64,000 nt of DNA from Pseudomonas typographi (lineage in GTDB: Bacteria > Pseudomonadota > Gammaproteobacteria > Pseudomonadales > Pseudomonadaceae): assembly GCF_014694385.1 (NCBI RefSeq), contig NZ_JAAOCA010000026.1, positions 1 to 64,000 on the forward strand, given 5' to 3'. Shown in pieces: positions 35,771 through 42,808 of the stretch. The first letter of the stretch is position 1; the number at the start of each line of letters is the position of its first letter. The position numbers and the translations under genes were made by a program. The notes under the pieces were generated by a model that was not told the origin of the DNA, searched no databases, and saw only the letters and a list, made by a program, of their open reading frames with translations.

Positions 35771-36129
35771 GCTGCCTCCCCTTCTACTGCTTGAATGCGA
35801 ACGCGCACGGCGCCGCCCTTGGTGGTTTCTTTGCTCACCCGGATCTGTATGGCAAACAAGTTGTCATCGATGCCCAGGGCGTCGGCCAGTCCGTCGCGGC
35901 CGGCTTTGAACATGGCCACCAGGTTATCGTCGTCACGGCGGCGCTTGTCCGGAGGCACGAACTCAAGAATCAGCAGCGTTTCACCGCGAGGCACTGCGAT
36001 CTTGGCCTGCAACGCCAGCAGGTGGCAGTCCGCCCGGTACTTGCGCGCCGCCCTGGCCTTTTTGGACCAATGCACGCGCTTGTTCGGGCTGCAGGCCGCC
36101 GGCGGCCATGGCAATTCCAGCATCGTCAT
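35767..36129 (-). CDS. rusA: RusA-family Holliday junction resolvase
   Basis: 120 aa from the ATG at 36129, overlapping the alginate lyase stop by 4 bp. It starts L-E-L-P-W-P-P-A-A-C-S-P-N-K-R-V-H-W and has the catalytic cluster K-R-R-R-D-D-D-N-L with the acidic residues of RusA, plus D-G-L-A-D-A-L-G-I-D-D-N. It resolves recombination intermediates during phage replication. Confidence 0.92.
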   Translation of the reverse strand: MTMLELPWPPAACSPNKRVHWSKKARAARKYRADCHLLALQAKIAVPRGETLLILEFVPPDKRRRDDDNLVAMFKAGRDGLADALGIDDNLFAIQIRVSKETTKGGAVRVRIQAVEGEAA

Positions 36130-37025
36130 TTCTGAACCTGCGCCTTGTACTGGTTGATCTGCGCGTACAGCGGTGCGCGGTCCTTGTCGGACGTCAGGCT
36201 GGCTACCTGCTTCGAAAGGGCGTTGAGCGCCACCAGGGTGTCGTGGCTGGAAACGGTACCGGCCTGCCAGGCGTTGAAGGCGTCCGTGATCTGGTCGGCC
36301 AGGGTGGTGGCCGGTGTTGCGACCGTAGTGACCGGCACCGCGGCCGCCCCATGGCACACCGTCAGCGCGGAGAAGGTGGTCCGCCCTACCCCTGTTCCGC
36401 CGACCTTCTCCTGGCTGTAGACGCCAGCCTTGAAATACCAGGTGTCGTTGGCATATGAGGCCATGTCGAACTGGTAACCATCGGCCGGCAGGGTGTCGTT
36501 CACCACCTGCTGGCCATTGATGAAGAACTTGGCCTTGCCGTCCTTGGAAACCTCGGCGCGGTAGGTGAATTGCTCGCCCAGTTTGTAACCGGTCAGGAGC
36601 TTGGGCTTGTCCTCTGTGCCATCGAGCTTGCGGCGCAACTGGGCGTAGATCGTCGTTCCGGTGATCTGGATCTTCAGCGGTGGGTGGTTTCCATCGCCGT
36701 GGATCTGGCCGATGATGGCCTTCTTGCTCGCGGGCAGCTCGTCCACCGACAGCGTGGCTTCGATGCTGTGCAGATCAGCGCTACCGGCCTTCCAATTGGC
36801 TTCCTTGTCGTCGCCATTGGCCAGCGTCTCGCGCAGCTCCGAGCGCGGGTAGGTGCTGTTCTTGGTTGATTTGATGTTTTCCCCACTCGACGGCGCGATG
36901 AAGATCAGGGCCCCATCGGACTGCCGGACGAAAAACTGATCGGTGTAGCCAGCATTGAGCGCCTTGGTCGGAATGACCTTGGCGCCGGCTGGGACGGTCA
37001 AATTCCAAAGAGAAAGGTCGATCAT
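36126..37025 (-). CDS. Polysaccharide lyase family 7 (alginate lyase) within the prophage
   Basis: 299 aa. The catalytic triad of motifs of PL7 is complete: Y-P-R-S-E-L-R at 59–65, Q-I-H at 107–109 and Y-F-K-A-G-V-Y-S-Q at 197–205. The lyase domain fills residues 1–224. A 75-residue tail (Thr/Ala/Val linker, then helical, ending V-Q-K) is additional. No signal peptide: the first residues are M-I-D-L-S-L-W-N-L-T. It is cotranslated in the early gene chain ninB–DUF1364–lyase–rusA with 4-bp overlaps on both sides. It cleaves alginate by β-elimination if active. Without a secretion signal it would be released on cell lysis or carried by virions. Confidence 0.92.
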   Translation of the reverse strand: MIDLSLWNLTVPAGAKVIPTKALNAGYTDQFFVRQSDGALIFIAPSSGENIKSTKNSTYPRSELRETLANGDDKEANWKAGSADLHSIEATLSVDELPASKKAIIGQIHGDGNHPPLKIQITGTTIYAQLRRKLDGTEDKPKLLTGYKLGEQFTYRAEVSKDGKAKFFINGQQVVNDTLPADGYQFDMASYANDTWYFKAGVYSQEKVGGTGVGRTTFSALTVCHGAAAVPVTTVATPATTLADQITDAFNAWQAGTVSSHDTLVALNALSKQVASLTSDKDRAPLYAQINQYKAQVQK

Positions 37026-37348
37026 GCTGCCACCCCCTGCACCTTCATGAGCCCCTGGCCAATCCAGTAGGCTTGTGTTTCAGCTACGGCGCGGATCACG
37101 TCGCGCCAGTCCACCGCCACGCGCGTGCCGTCGAATGCGTTGCGGGCCCGGCCATCCAACAGGTCGTGGCAGCTCGAGCAGGCGAAACAGGCCATGTAGT
37201 CCGGGCCCTTCATCCCCATGCCCTTCTGGCCGCAGGGCACGTGGGCAAGCACGGTGGTTTCCGGGTTGCGATTGCATATGCCGTAGAAGCGCAAGGCACA
37301 TTCCTGGCCCCGGGCGCTGTCGCGAAGTTTCTTGCTGACCACTTTCAT
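37022..37348 (-). CDS. DUF1364 (YbcO-like) putative nuclease
   Basis: 108 aa. C17, C25, H36 and C40, then C-F-A-C-S-S-C-H-D, form the Cys/His pattern of the DUF1364 zinc-binding HNH-like family, and C-A-L-R-F-Y-G-I-C-N-R-N-P-E-T-T-V-L-A-H is the recognisable core. In lambdoid phages it lies in the nin region next to ninB and rusA, as here. It likely participates in phage recombination or branched-DNA processing. Confidence 0.85.
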   Translation of the reverse strand: MKVVSKKLRDSARGQECALRFYGICNRNPETTVLAHVPCGQKGMGMKGPDYMACFACSSCHDLLDGRARNAFDGTRVAVDWRDVIRAVAETQAYWIGQGLMKVQGVAA

Positions 37349-37791
37349 GCAGCCCTCCCCCGGCGCTCGCCGTAGATCGCCATCATCAAATCGTCTGGAT
37401 GCGGCAGCAGCAGTTGCAGGTGCTCCGCGCAGTAGGAATCCAGCAGCTCCAGGTAAGTGTTCATCTGCTGGGTGTTGAACTTCCGGGTCTTTGCCCGGCC
37501 AACGCCGTACCGGGTGCCATCGGGCAATTCGACGGGGTGAACCTCGGCGGGCCAGAGCTTAGCCACCAGGATCTCGTGCCATTCTTCGGCGCTGGCGACC
37601 TGGCCAAACGAGTCCCGCAGGTGCGCCTGGATAAGCCCGTTCCACATCCAGAGCAGGCGGTTTTGTGCATCGCTGCGCTTGTTTCGCACTTCGGTGATGG
37701 CGATTTTCCGGGGTTTGGATAGGTCCAGGCTGGTGAGGTAGCCAATCAGCCGGTTGCGATCGGATTCGGTACGGAGCATGAGGTCAGCCAT
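37345..37791 (-). CDS. ninB: NinB recombination protein
   Basis: 148 aa. Core motif R-S-D-A-Q-N-R-L-L-W-M-W, then W-P-A-E-V-H-P-V-E-L-P-D-G, then Q-M-N-T-Y-L-E-L-L. NinB/Orf helps recombination mediators load on SSB-coated DNA. It overlaps the next gene by 4 bp and starts within the small membrane gene upstream. Confidence 0.9.
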   Translation of the reverse strand: MADLMLRTESDRNRLIGYLTSLDLSKPRKIAITEVRNKRSDAQNRLLWMWNGLIQAHLRDSFGQVASAEEWHEILVAKLWPAEVHPVELPDGTRYGVGRAKTRKFNTQQMNTYLELLDSYCAEHLQLLLPHPDDLMMAIYGERRGRAA

Positions 37792-37945
37792 GCGCCACCC
37801 CCAGGAGCAGCCAAGGCCCTAAATAGTGCCCAAGTACCTCACCGATCATGGCGAGGATGCACAGCAAGCCCAGCGCCAGGGTCGCGAAGGCGCACACCAT
37901 AGCGGCGCAGCAGCAGGCGTATTTGAGGCGGGCGTAGAAGGTCAT
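37784..37945 (-). CDS. 53-aa membrane peptide between P-like gene and ninB
   Basis: Reads M-T-F-Y-A-R-L-K-Y-A-C-C-C-A-A, then about 25 hydrophobic residues (V-C-A-F-A-T-L-A-L-G-L-L-C-I-L-A-M-I) and ends L-G-V-A-H-G. Its ATG overlaps the upstream stop by 4 bp and its stop overlaps ninB by 8 bp, which is strong context for a real gene. Cys-rich N-terminus (three consecutive Cys). Function unknown. Confidence 0.7.
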   Translation of the reverse strand: MTFYARLKYACCCAAMVCAFATLALGLLCILAMIGEVLGHYLGPWLLLGVAHG

Positions 37946-38727
37946 GCCGCACCTCGCTTGGCGTTCAGCTCGGCGAGCGCGGCACGTAGTTGGCGCTTGC
38001 GCAGGTAGGTGTCCACTAGGTCGGCCTGGGCTTTCTTGCGGCGCGCCTCTTCGGCCAGCGCCTTGCCCTTGGCTATTTCTTCCCGCACGGCTTGAAGCTT
38101 TTCGCGCACCGCCGGCGATGCGGGGCGCACCTCTCCGCTCAACAGGCCAGCAATGGCGCCGCCGTCCTGCGTGACAGGAGCGATGCTCATGTCAGCCAAG
38201 TACTTCGTGGCGCGCTCTGGCGGGAGCAGTTGCATGCGCACAGCGGTTTCGATGGCCAGGACGCGGCCGGCTGGATCGAAACCTAACGAGACGTCCCAGC
38301 GAGCTGGCTTGGCTTCAGCGCGAGCCTGTGTAACCAGGCGTTCGTAAGCGCTCATGAATGCCATACGAGCGCCCACCTTGTCGCCGGCCTGGAGGATTGG
38401 GTCGGAAGCGTTCATGGCCACGCGGATTTCTTCGGTCAGCACCACGGTTTGGTATTCGTCCGAGGCGGTTAGCGCGATTGCCCATGCTTCGTCCTTGCCC
38501 GGCCGGCCGTCGGCGGCTTGAATGCGCTGTAGGATCGCCGCCAGCGTGAGGCGCCCCGATAACTCTCGGCGGCAGGCCCGGAGCGCATTGGCGATGGCGG
38601 CCGGCTCATGCTCTGCCAGATCCTCGGCCATCAACTGCGCCGCGTTGGCGCTGATCGTCTGCCCGAGCGTTTCGGCGGTCGCACAGATAGCCCCGGCCAA
38701 CTCTGCAATTTCGTCAGAGGAAAGCAT
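37942..38727 (-). CDS. Prophage replication-region protein at the lambda P position
   Basis: 261 aa from the ATG at 38727, overlapping gene O by 14 bp. Mostly α-helical. The N-terminal A-L-R-A-C-R-R-E-L-S-G-R-L-T-L-A-A-I-L-Q-R-I segment is shared with many Pseudomonas phage replication-region proteins. No Walker motif, so not a helicase. A helicase-loader role is inferred from its place directly after the origin-binding protein. The C-terminus is strongly basic and helical. Confidence 0.6.
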   Translation of the reverse strand: MLSSDEIAELAGAICATAETLGQTISANAAQLMAEDLAEHEPAAIANALRACRRELSGRLTLAAILQRIQAADGRPGKDEAWAIALTASDEYQTVVLTEEIRVAMNASDPILQAGDKVGARMAFMSAYERLVTQARAEAKPARWDVSLGFDPAGRVLAIETAVRMQLLPPERATKYLADMSIAPVTQDGGAIAGLLSGEVRPASPAVREKLQAVREEIAKGKALAEEARRKKAQADLVDTYLRKRQLRAALAELNAKRGAA

Positions 38728-39727
38728 TGCGAATACCCCCGGCACGGATGTTTTGGGCGGCCTGCTTGGCGGCGTTGAGATTGGCTTGGGTGTCCTCGAT
38801 CTGGCGGGCCGTGCGGGCGTTCATCTGCCGGCCGGTGGCCCACTGCGTGTGATACGCCTCGGCCTTGGCCAACAGGTCGCCGATGCTGTGGCACCCGTTG
38901 ATCAATCGGGAATCGTTGATGGTCAGGAAGTAGGCCGCGACGTGGTGGGCGACATCAGCGCCGAGCCGGTCAACGAGTTGGCCAAGCTGGCCACCAGCCT
39001 TGGCGTTCCAGACCGGCCAGGCTTCGTAGCGCTTGCGGTAAGCCATGGCGTAGTTGGCCCAGGCCTTGAACGTCTTGCAGGTTTGGTCTTTCGGGCCTGG
39101 CATGTCATCGGGGATGGCACACCGCGGCGCATCGTTCTGCGCGACCAGGGCCAGCGCGGCAGGTTGCGGCGGCGCAGCCGGGGCTTCCTGCAAACTGTGA
39201 CTGGTATCCTGATTGGTACCCTGATCACTGGTATCCTGATTGGTACCCTGATCACTGGTATCCTGATTTGTCGGAGATTTTTCCGACCCTGGATCGGATT
39301 TTTTTCCGACCTTGCTCGGATATTTTTCCGAGGTAGATCGGATTTTTTTCCGAGGTGCATCGGATTTTTTTCCGACCCTTCCCGCGTTAGAGGTCGGATA
39401 TTTTTCCGACCCATCCTGCTTGCGGTTCCACTGCTTGCCCTTCTCGGTAAGACGCACCAGGGTGACGCTGGCGGTGCTAGAAAGCATGATCAGACCGGCT
39501 TGAGCCAGCGCCTTCAGCATGCGGTAGGCGGTGTCGGGCTTGTCGGTCAGCAGCGGTAACTCGTCGATGATCTTGCCCTTGCTCAGGGCATAGAAAGTGC
39601 CCTGCTCGGTACGCATGGGCTTGGCCCAGCTCGGCGCCTCGTAGACGAACGCGAACAGCAGCGCTTGCTGGGCATTGAGCCCCCACTCAAGCGCCTTGGC
39701 TTGATTGATCGTTACGGTGAACTGCAT
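38714..39727 (-). CDS. Phage replication initiator O-like protein with internal origin
   Basis: 337 aa from the ATG at 39727. The N-terminal winged helix (A-L-L-F-A-F-V-Y, D-T-A-Y-R-M-L-K-A-L-A-Q-A-G-L-I) is followed by a low-complexity centre encoded by origin repeats (repeated S-E-K-Y-P and G-K-K-S-D, then N-Q-D-T-S-D-Q-G-T twice). The C-terminal domain has W-A-N-Y-A-M-A-Y-R-K-R-Y. The plan parallels lambda O, whose origin lies inside its own gene. Confidence 0.82.
   Translation of the reverse strand: MQFTVTINQAKALEWGLNAQQALLFAFVYEAPSWAKPMRTEQGTFYALSKGKIIDELPLLTDKPDTAYRMLKALAQAGLIMLSSTASVTLVRLTEKGKQWNRKQDGSEKYPTSNAGRVGKKSDAPRKKIRSTSEKYPSKVGKKSDPGSEKSPTNQDTSDQGTNQDTSDQGTNQDTSHSLQEAPAAPPQPAALALVAQNDAPRCAIPDDMPGPKDQTCKTFKAWANYAMAYRKRYEAWPVWNAKAGGQLGQLVDRLGADVAHHVAAYFLTINDSRLINGCHSIGDLLAKAEAYHTQWATGRQMNARTARQIEDTQANLNAAKQAAQNIRAGGIRNAFL
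39200..39268. repeat. 27-bp tandem repeat inside gene O
   Basis: Unit actggtatcctgattggta followed by ccctgatc, starting at 39200 and 39227, with a 15-bp partial third copy at 39254–39268. It keeps the reading frame (nine residues per unit). It sits directly beside the iteron array and encodes the flexible linker of O. Copy number is likely to vary between relatives. Confidence 0.85.
39271..39409. repeat. Six-iteron replication origin inside gene O
   Basis: Six near-palindromic 16-mers, TCGGA–NN–TTTTTCCGA (with A/T variants), lie at 39271, 39294, 39316, 39338, 39360 and 39394. The start-to-start spacing is 23, 22, 22, 22 and 34 bp, about two helical turns, so all lie on one DNA face. Arrangement and location match lambda-type ori iterons bound by O. 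The short A/T tracts inside each iteron give a curved-DNA pattern. It is not a CRISPR: repeats are too short and the spacers too small. Confidence 0.88.
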
Positions 39728-39823
39728 GATCAATGGGGCTCCATTTGGCCGATGGCCTGTGTTCTTGCTGGCCAGCGTTGCGGCCAAGTGCAGTGAGCAG
39801 ATTCGGCCGGGTCAGCCTGGGGG

Positions 39824-39852
39824 TTGTGCGTTCGGTTTCCAGTTGCCATAAT
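39824..39852 (+). promoter_or_regulatory. Sigma70-type promoter upstream of an oop-like unit
   Basis: TTGTGC (39824–39829), 17-bp spacer, CATAAT (39847–39852), facing right. Transcription would begin near 39859, opposite to gene O. An intrinsic terminator follows within 50 bp, before the next rightward gene at 39992. Confidence 0.65.
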
Positions 39853-39880
39853 CGGCCTCGATGATTTGCTGTAACGAATG

Positions 39881-39907
39881 AGCCGCCCTGCCAGGCGGCT
39901 TTTCTTT
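39881..39907 (+). terminator. Intrinsic terminator of a short rightward transcript
   Basis: AGCCGCC–CTGCCA–GGCGGCT followed by TTTCTTT on the plus strand; the opposite strand has no T tract. With the promoter at 39824–39852 it defines a transcript of about 45–50 nt next to gene O, in the location of lambda's oop RNA. It may alternatively attenuate expression of the 39992 gene. Confidence 0.75.
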
Positions 39908-39991
39908 GCCTGAAATTCAGGCGTTATGGGTGTCCGGCGTATCCGCGACAGCTTTTGGCTTCCACACGAAAAGGCCCAGGAGGCCGGACAG

Positions 39992-40498
39992 ATGAAATTG
40001 GATAGAAGGCTCCAGAAGCGAATCTTGGAGGCCGCAGCGGAGGCGTATCCGTTTCCTGCTCCGCACGGCCTGTACATCGAGCTTGGGGCGGCAGAGACCA
40101 AGGAAAGGGTTGACGCGAACCTCTTCTACTTGGCGGAGCACGGACTCATCAGAAAATGCATTGAGCTCACTAGCGATGGGTTCGCTCTTCCAACCAGCAA
40201 TGGCATTCAGTGCACAAAGTCCGGAATGGACTTCCTGGCCGATGACGGAGGGCTTAGCGCAGTCCTTGGAGTGGTCACGATCAAGATTCATGAGGACACC
40301 CTCCGCGAGCTGCTGGAGAGAAAGATTCGTGACAGCGATATCCAGCCGGAAGAGAAGAATCGCCTCGCTCAACGGCTGAAAGGACTCTCTGCCGAGGCCA
40401 TAAAACACCTGACATTGAAATTATTGGATGAGGGGGTTGGGCATCTGCCGGAAGCAGTTGCGCTAATTGGTAAGTACCTTCACCAACTCCCCCTATGA
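39992..40498 (+). CDS. Rightward prophage protein, winged-helix-like, unknown function
   Basis: 168 aa from the ATG at 39992 (AGGAGG 9 nt upstream, a strong site). N-terminal half looks like a winged helix (A-N-L-F-Y-L-A-E-H-G-L-I and S-G-M-D-F-L). C-terminal half is helical (L-A-Q-R-L-K-G-L-S-A-E-A-I-K-H-L-T-L-K-L-L). It is opposite to the early operon, so lysogenic expression is possible. I do not recognise a named family. Confidence 0.72.
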   Translation: MKLDRRLQKRILEAAAEAYPFPAPHGLYIELGAAETKERVDANLFYLAEHGLIRKCIELTSDGFALPTSNGIQCTKSGMDFLADDGGLSAVLGVVTIKIHEDTLRELLERKIRDSDIQPEEKNRLAQRLKGLSAEAIKHLTLKLLDEGVGHLPEAVALIGKYLHQLPL

Positions 40499-40685
40499 CG
40501 TCCACCTTTGCCAATTCAAATTTGGCGTAGCCAATTTTTGAACGCTGGCCGCCCGCATAGCCCCACAACTCAAGCCAAAATGCTGGAATGTCCAAGCCGA
40601 GGATGGATGGAATAATTTCAGTGCTATCGGGGCTGCAACGGCCCGCGATAGAGACCTGCACGACTTGGTTCTGAGTTAGCCGCAT
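40281..40685 (-). CDS. Uncertain small prophage ORF after the CII-like remnant
   Basis: 134 codons starting at a TGATG overlap with the CII-like gene. The first 65 residues look like normal protein (S-I-A-G-R-C-S-P, I-P-A-F-W-L-E-L-W-G-Y-A). The rest is antisense to the well-supported gene at 39992–40498 and looks like shadow sequence. I think the gene was truncated and its tail is read-through into unrelated DNA. Confidence 0.35.
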   Translation of the reverse strand: MRLTQNQVVQVSIAGRCSPDSTEIIPSILGLDIPAFWLELWGYAGGQRSKIGYAKFELAKVDVIGGVGEGTYQLAQLLPADAQPPHPIISMSGVLWPRQRVLSAVERGDSSLPAGYRCHESFSPAARGGCPHES

Positions 40686-40921
40686 CACGCCCGCGCCTTG
40701 TGCAGTTCAATCACCGCACCGATAGCCTCAAGGCTCGCCGACATGTACTTGGCGTGCAGGGAACGGATCTTCTTGGCCTCTGCTGCATCGATCTCCCCGT
40801 CTTCCAGGGCGTGGGCCACCATCTGGTCGAGAGCGCCACGCTGGGCAGATGCGTTCAGCGAGCGCTGGTACAGATCGACGTTGTCCAGTTCCGCCGCATC
40901 CCCACCCAAAAACGGCTGCGT
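40685..40921 (-). pseudogene. CII-like phage regulatory protein, 3' remnant
   Basis: The segment A-E-L-D-N-V-D-L-Y-Q-R-S-L-N-A-S-A-Q-R-G-A-L plus D-G-E-I-D-A-A-E-A-K-K-I-R-S-L-H-A-K-Y-M is the C-terminal region of the phage CII-like regulator family of pseudomonads. No ATG is available in frame; upstream sequence passes directly into integrase coding DNA on the other strand near 40912–40925. The DNA-binding half is lost, together with everything that should lie between it and the integrase. Confidence 0.65.
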
Positions 40922-41293
40922 ATTCGCTTGATGGTAGATGGTGCGGCAACTGGTCTTGGCTCGTTTATCGACGGTTTGATGGAGCGTAGGGCACTGAAGG
41001 GAATAAAGAACTCTGCGCTGATAACGAATGAGTCGGGCTTGCGCATGAGCTACCCGATGCTTCGCAACCGGTGGGATGAAGCCAGGGCCAAGGCTGCTGC
41101 ATTAGCCGACGAGAATGGCGACAGTGCCTTGGCTGCGAAAATCAGAGGCTTCAGGTTCGCCGACATACGCCCGAAGGCCGCCAGCGAAATCGAGGATATA
41201 ACTCATGCAAGCCGCCTGCTCGGACACTCTAAGGAGTCCATGACAAAGCAGGTTTACCGGCGGGTAGGCGAAATAGTCAGGCCCACCAAATAG
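40913..41293 (+). pseudogene. Tyrosine integrase, C-terminal remnant of the prophage
   Basis: About 125 codons ending at TAG 41293. It has F-A-D-I-R-P-K-A-A-S-E, which aligns with the R-(H/K) box II; H-A-S-R-L-L-G-H-S-K-E-S-M-T with the H-R..G-H box; and the catalytic Tyr in Q-V-Y-R-R-V. The box I Arg and the whole N-terminal and core-binding parts are missing. It points at tRNA-Cys 100 bp away, the normal orientation for the integrase of a tRNA-targeted phage. It cannot catalyse excision alone. Confidence 0.85.
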
Positions 41294-41300
41294 CAGGCTT

Positions 41301-41331
41301 TGCGGAAATGGTTTCATATCATGCGGAAATG
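41301..41331. repeat. Direct repeats beside int, possible arm-type att sites
   Basis: TGCGGAAATG occurs at 41301–41310 and 41322–41331, 21 bp apart (two helical turns), between the int stop and the tRNA-Cys end. This is where integrase arm-binding sites of attR would lie. The suggestion rests on position and phasing only. Confidence 0.4.
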
Positions 41332-41353
41332 ATCGGCATTTTGTCGTCCCAAT

Positions 41354-41383
41354 AAAAAACCCCGCAGACGTTAATCTACGGGG
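41354..41383 (-). terminator. Intrinsic terminator after tRNA-Cys
   Basis: On the minus strand CCCCGTAGA–6 nt–TCTGCGGGG (one G·U pair) is followed by T6. It lies 10 bp past the tRNA 3' end. Being on the prophage side of the tRNA, it may have been supplied by the phage to restore tRNA transcription termination. Confidence 0.8.
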
Positions 41384-41393
41384 TCTTAAGGGG

Positions 41394-41467
41394 TGGAGGC
41401 CGAGGTCGGAATCGAACCGGCGTAGACGGATTTGCAATCCGCTGCATAACCACTTTGCTACTCGGCC
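41394..41467 (-). tRNA. tRNA-Cys (GCA), prophage attachment gene
   Basis: 74 nt with a 7-bp acceptor stem (GGCCGAG/CTCGGCC), U-C-C-A end, D and T arms (G-G-T-T-C-G-A-T-T-C-C), and anticodon GCA in the loop A-T-T-G-C-A-A-A-T. The integrase remnant ends 100 bp from its 3' end, so its 3' half is the probable attB/attR core. The matching attL copy should be beyond the left edge of the window. Confidence 0.95.
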
Positions 41468-41546
41468 CCTGAACAGCAGGCATAACACCTGATGCTTTTT
41501 AAACTAGCATAAGGGCGGGACCGGACTCCAAGCTCTAACCAATTGA

Positions 41547-41795
41547 TTAAAAAAGGATTTTCCGCCACCCCAGCGCAGGAATGGACGCAATTCTGGACTG
41601 GTTCGGCTGGCCTGTCAACAGCTGGGAGAAAAATGTACCGGTTGGCACCTCTGCCGACCCACTGCCCTTTCGCAATGGGAGGGCCAGATCGCCTGAAATG
41701 ACCGATGCCATGATGAGCATCTGGCCTGGCCCCAGCGCACCGCTGCTTTCGTTTTGCTTAAGCTCTGCTTCGTTAAGCCGTAACTTACCGGCCAT
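41547..41795 (-). CDS. Hypothetical small protein, doubtful
   Basis: 82 codons from an ATG at 41795, with a plausible hydrophobic centre (Q-M-L-I-M-A-S-V-I-S-G). No family recognised, no clear ribosome site, and it may be a chance frame. Otherwise the 41468–41984 gap between tRNA-Cys and the ABC transporter shows nothing I can support. Confidence 0.25.
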   Translation of the reverse strand: MAGKLRLNEAELKQNESSGALGPGQMLIMASVISGDLALPLRKGSGSAEVPTGTFFSQLLTGQPNQSRIASIPALGWRKILF

Positions 41796-41984
41796 GCAAA
41801 TTTCTCTATGCTCTGCTTGCATAAACGCCGCTCAGTCCACCTGGCGATCTGAACCCGGGATATGAGCGCGAATAATGAATGGCGGGTAAACGCACCCCAT
41901 CGCCACACCTTGATCGGCATCACACCTTGAGCCTGCTAACGCTACGCCACGTTGTTCCCACATTAGCCAGTAACGAGGTGCGCT

Positions 41985-42794
41985 TTGAACCCTTCGACTA
42001 TCGGTTTCGCCCTGTTCGCCAGCCTGTTTTTTTCCACAACCGTAGCCTCGGCTGAACAGCTTGTTTTTGGCAATGAAGGAAGCTACCCGCCCTTCAGCTT
42101 GGTAGACGCATCGGGCAAGCTGACGGGTGTCGAACCTGAACTGGCGCGGGAAATGTGCAAGCGCATGAAGGCCGACTGCGAGATCGTGGTCATGGATTTC
42201 AAGGCCCTCATACCCGCCTTGCTTGCCAAGAAACTCGATGGGGTTACCACCCAGATCAAGCCTCTGCCCGAGCGCAAAGAGAAAGCGCTTTTCGGTATGC
42301 CGATCGTCTATAACCCGGACTCCTATATCGTGCGGGCCGACAGCCATTACCAGTTCACCAAAACGGGCCTGCAGGGCGTTCGCTTCGGTATTCAACGTGG
42401 CTCTGCCCAATCGCGCTATCTGACCGAACACTTTGGCGACGCGATTCAGTTGACCAATTACGACAACCCCGACCAGATCCGCCTTGACCTGCTTGCGGGC
42501 AGGATCGATGCGACGCTGGGGCCAAAAATCAACTGGACCCTGGAATTGATCAGCAAACCCGAGGGCAAGGACTGGAAACTCGATGGCGGTGAACTCTGGA
42601 CCGGTGACCCGTCCATTCCCGAGGCCGAGCGTGGGTCGAGCTGGATCGTGCGCAAAGACAACCCCGAGCTCGTCAAAAGAATGAATGAAGCGCTGGCCTC
42701 GATGCTCGCCGATTGTACGTTCACGCACATCCGCGAGCGCTTTATCCCGGTCGCGATCGTTCCGGCTGAGAGCGCCTGTACCAAGCCGTCCTGA
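41985..42794 (+). CDS. ABC transporter substrate-binding protein, amino-acid (family 3) type
   Basis: 269 aa with a TTG start at 41985, chosen because GAGGTG lies 6–7 nt upstream and the signal peptide (G-F-A-L-F-A-S-L-F-F-S-T-T-V-A-S-A) begins there. The mature part starts E-Q-L-V-F-G-N-E-G-S-Y-P-P-F-S and has L-T-G-V-E-P-E-L-A-R-E-M, the usual family 3 periplasmic fold. It captures a polar amino acid or related carboxylate. It is first of five genes (SBP, permease, enzyme, permease, ATPase). Confidence 0.9.
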   Translation: MNPSTIGFALFASLFFSTTVASAEQLVFGNEGSYPPFSLVDASGKLTGVEPELAREMCKRMKADCEIVVMDFKALIPALLAKKLDGVTTQIKPLPERKEKALFGMPIVYNPDSYIVRADSHYQFTKTGLQGVRFGIQRGSAQSRYLTEHFGDAIQLTNYDNPDQIRLDLLAGRIDATLGPKINWTLELISKPEGKDWKLDGGELWTGDPSIPEAERGSSWIVRKDNPELVKRMNEALASMLADCTFTHIRERFIPVAIVPAESACTKPS

Positions 42795-42808
42795 GCAGGG
42801 GAATCACC

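Noticed and set aside
39271..39409. Possible CRISPR array
   Set aside because: Repeats are only 16 bp with 6–18 bp gaps, lie inside a coding gene, and no cas gene is near; an iteron origin explains them.
41832..42728. 298-codon minus-strand frame opposite the substrate-binding gene
   Set aside because: The plus-strand gene has a signal peptide, family motifs and operon context; the minus frame has none.
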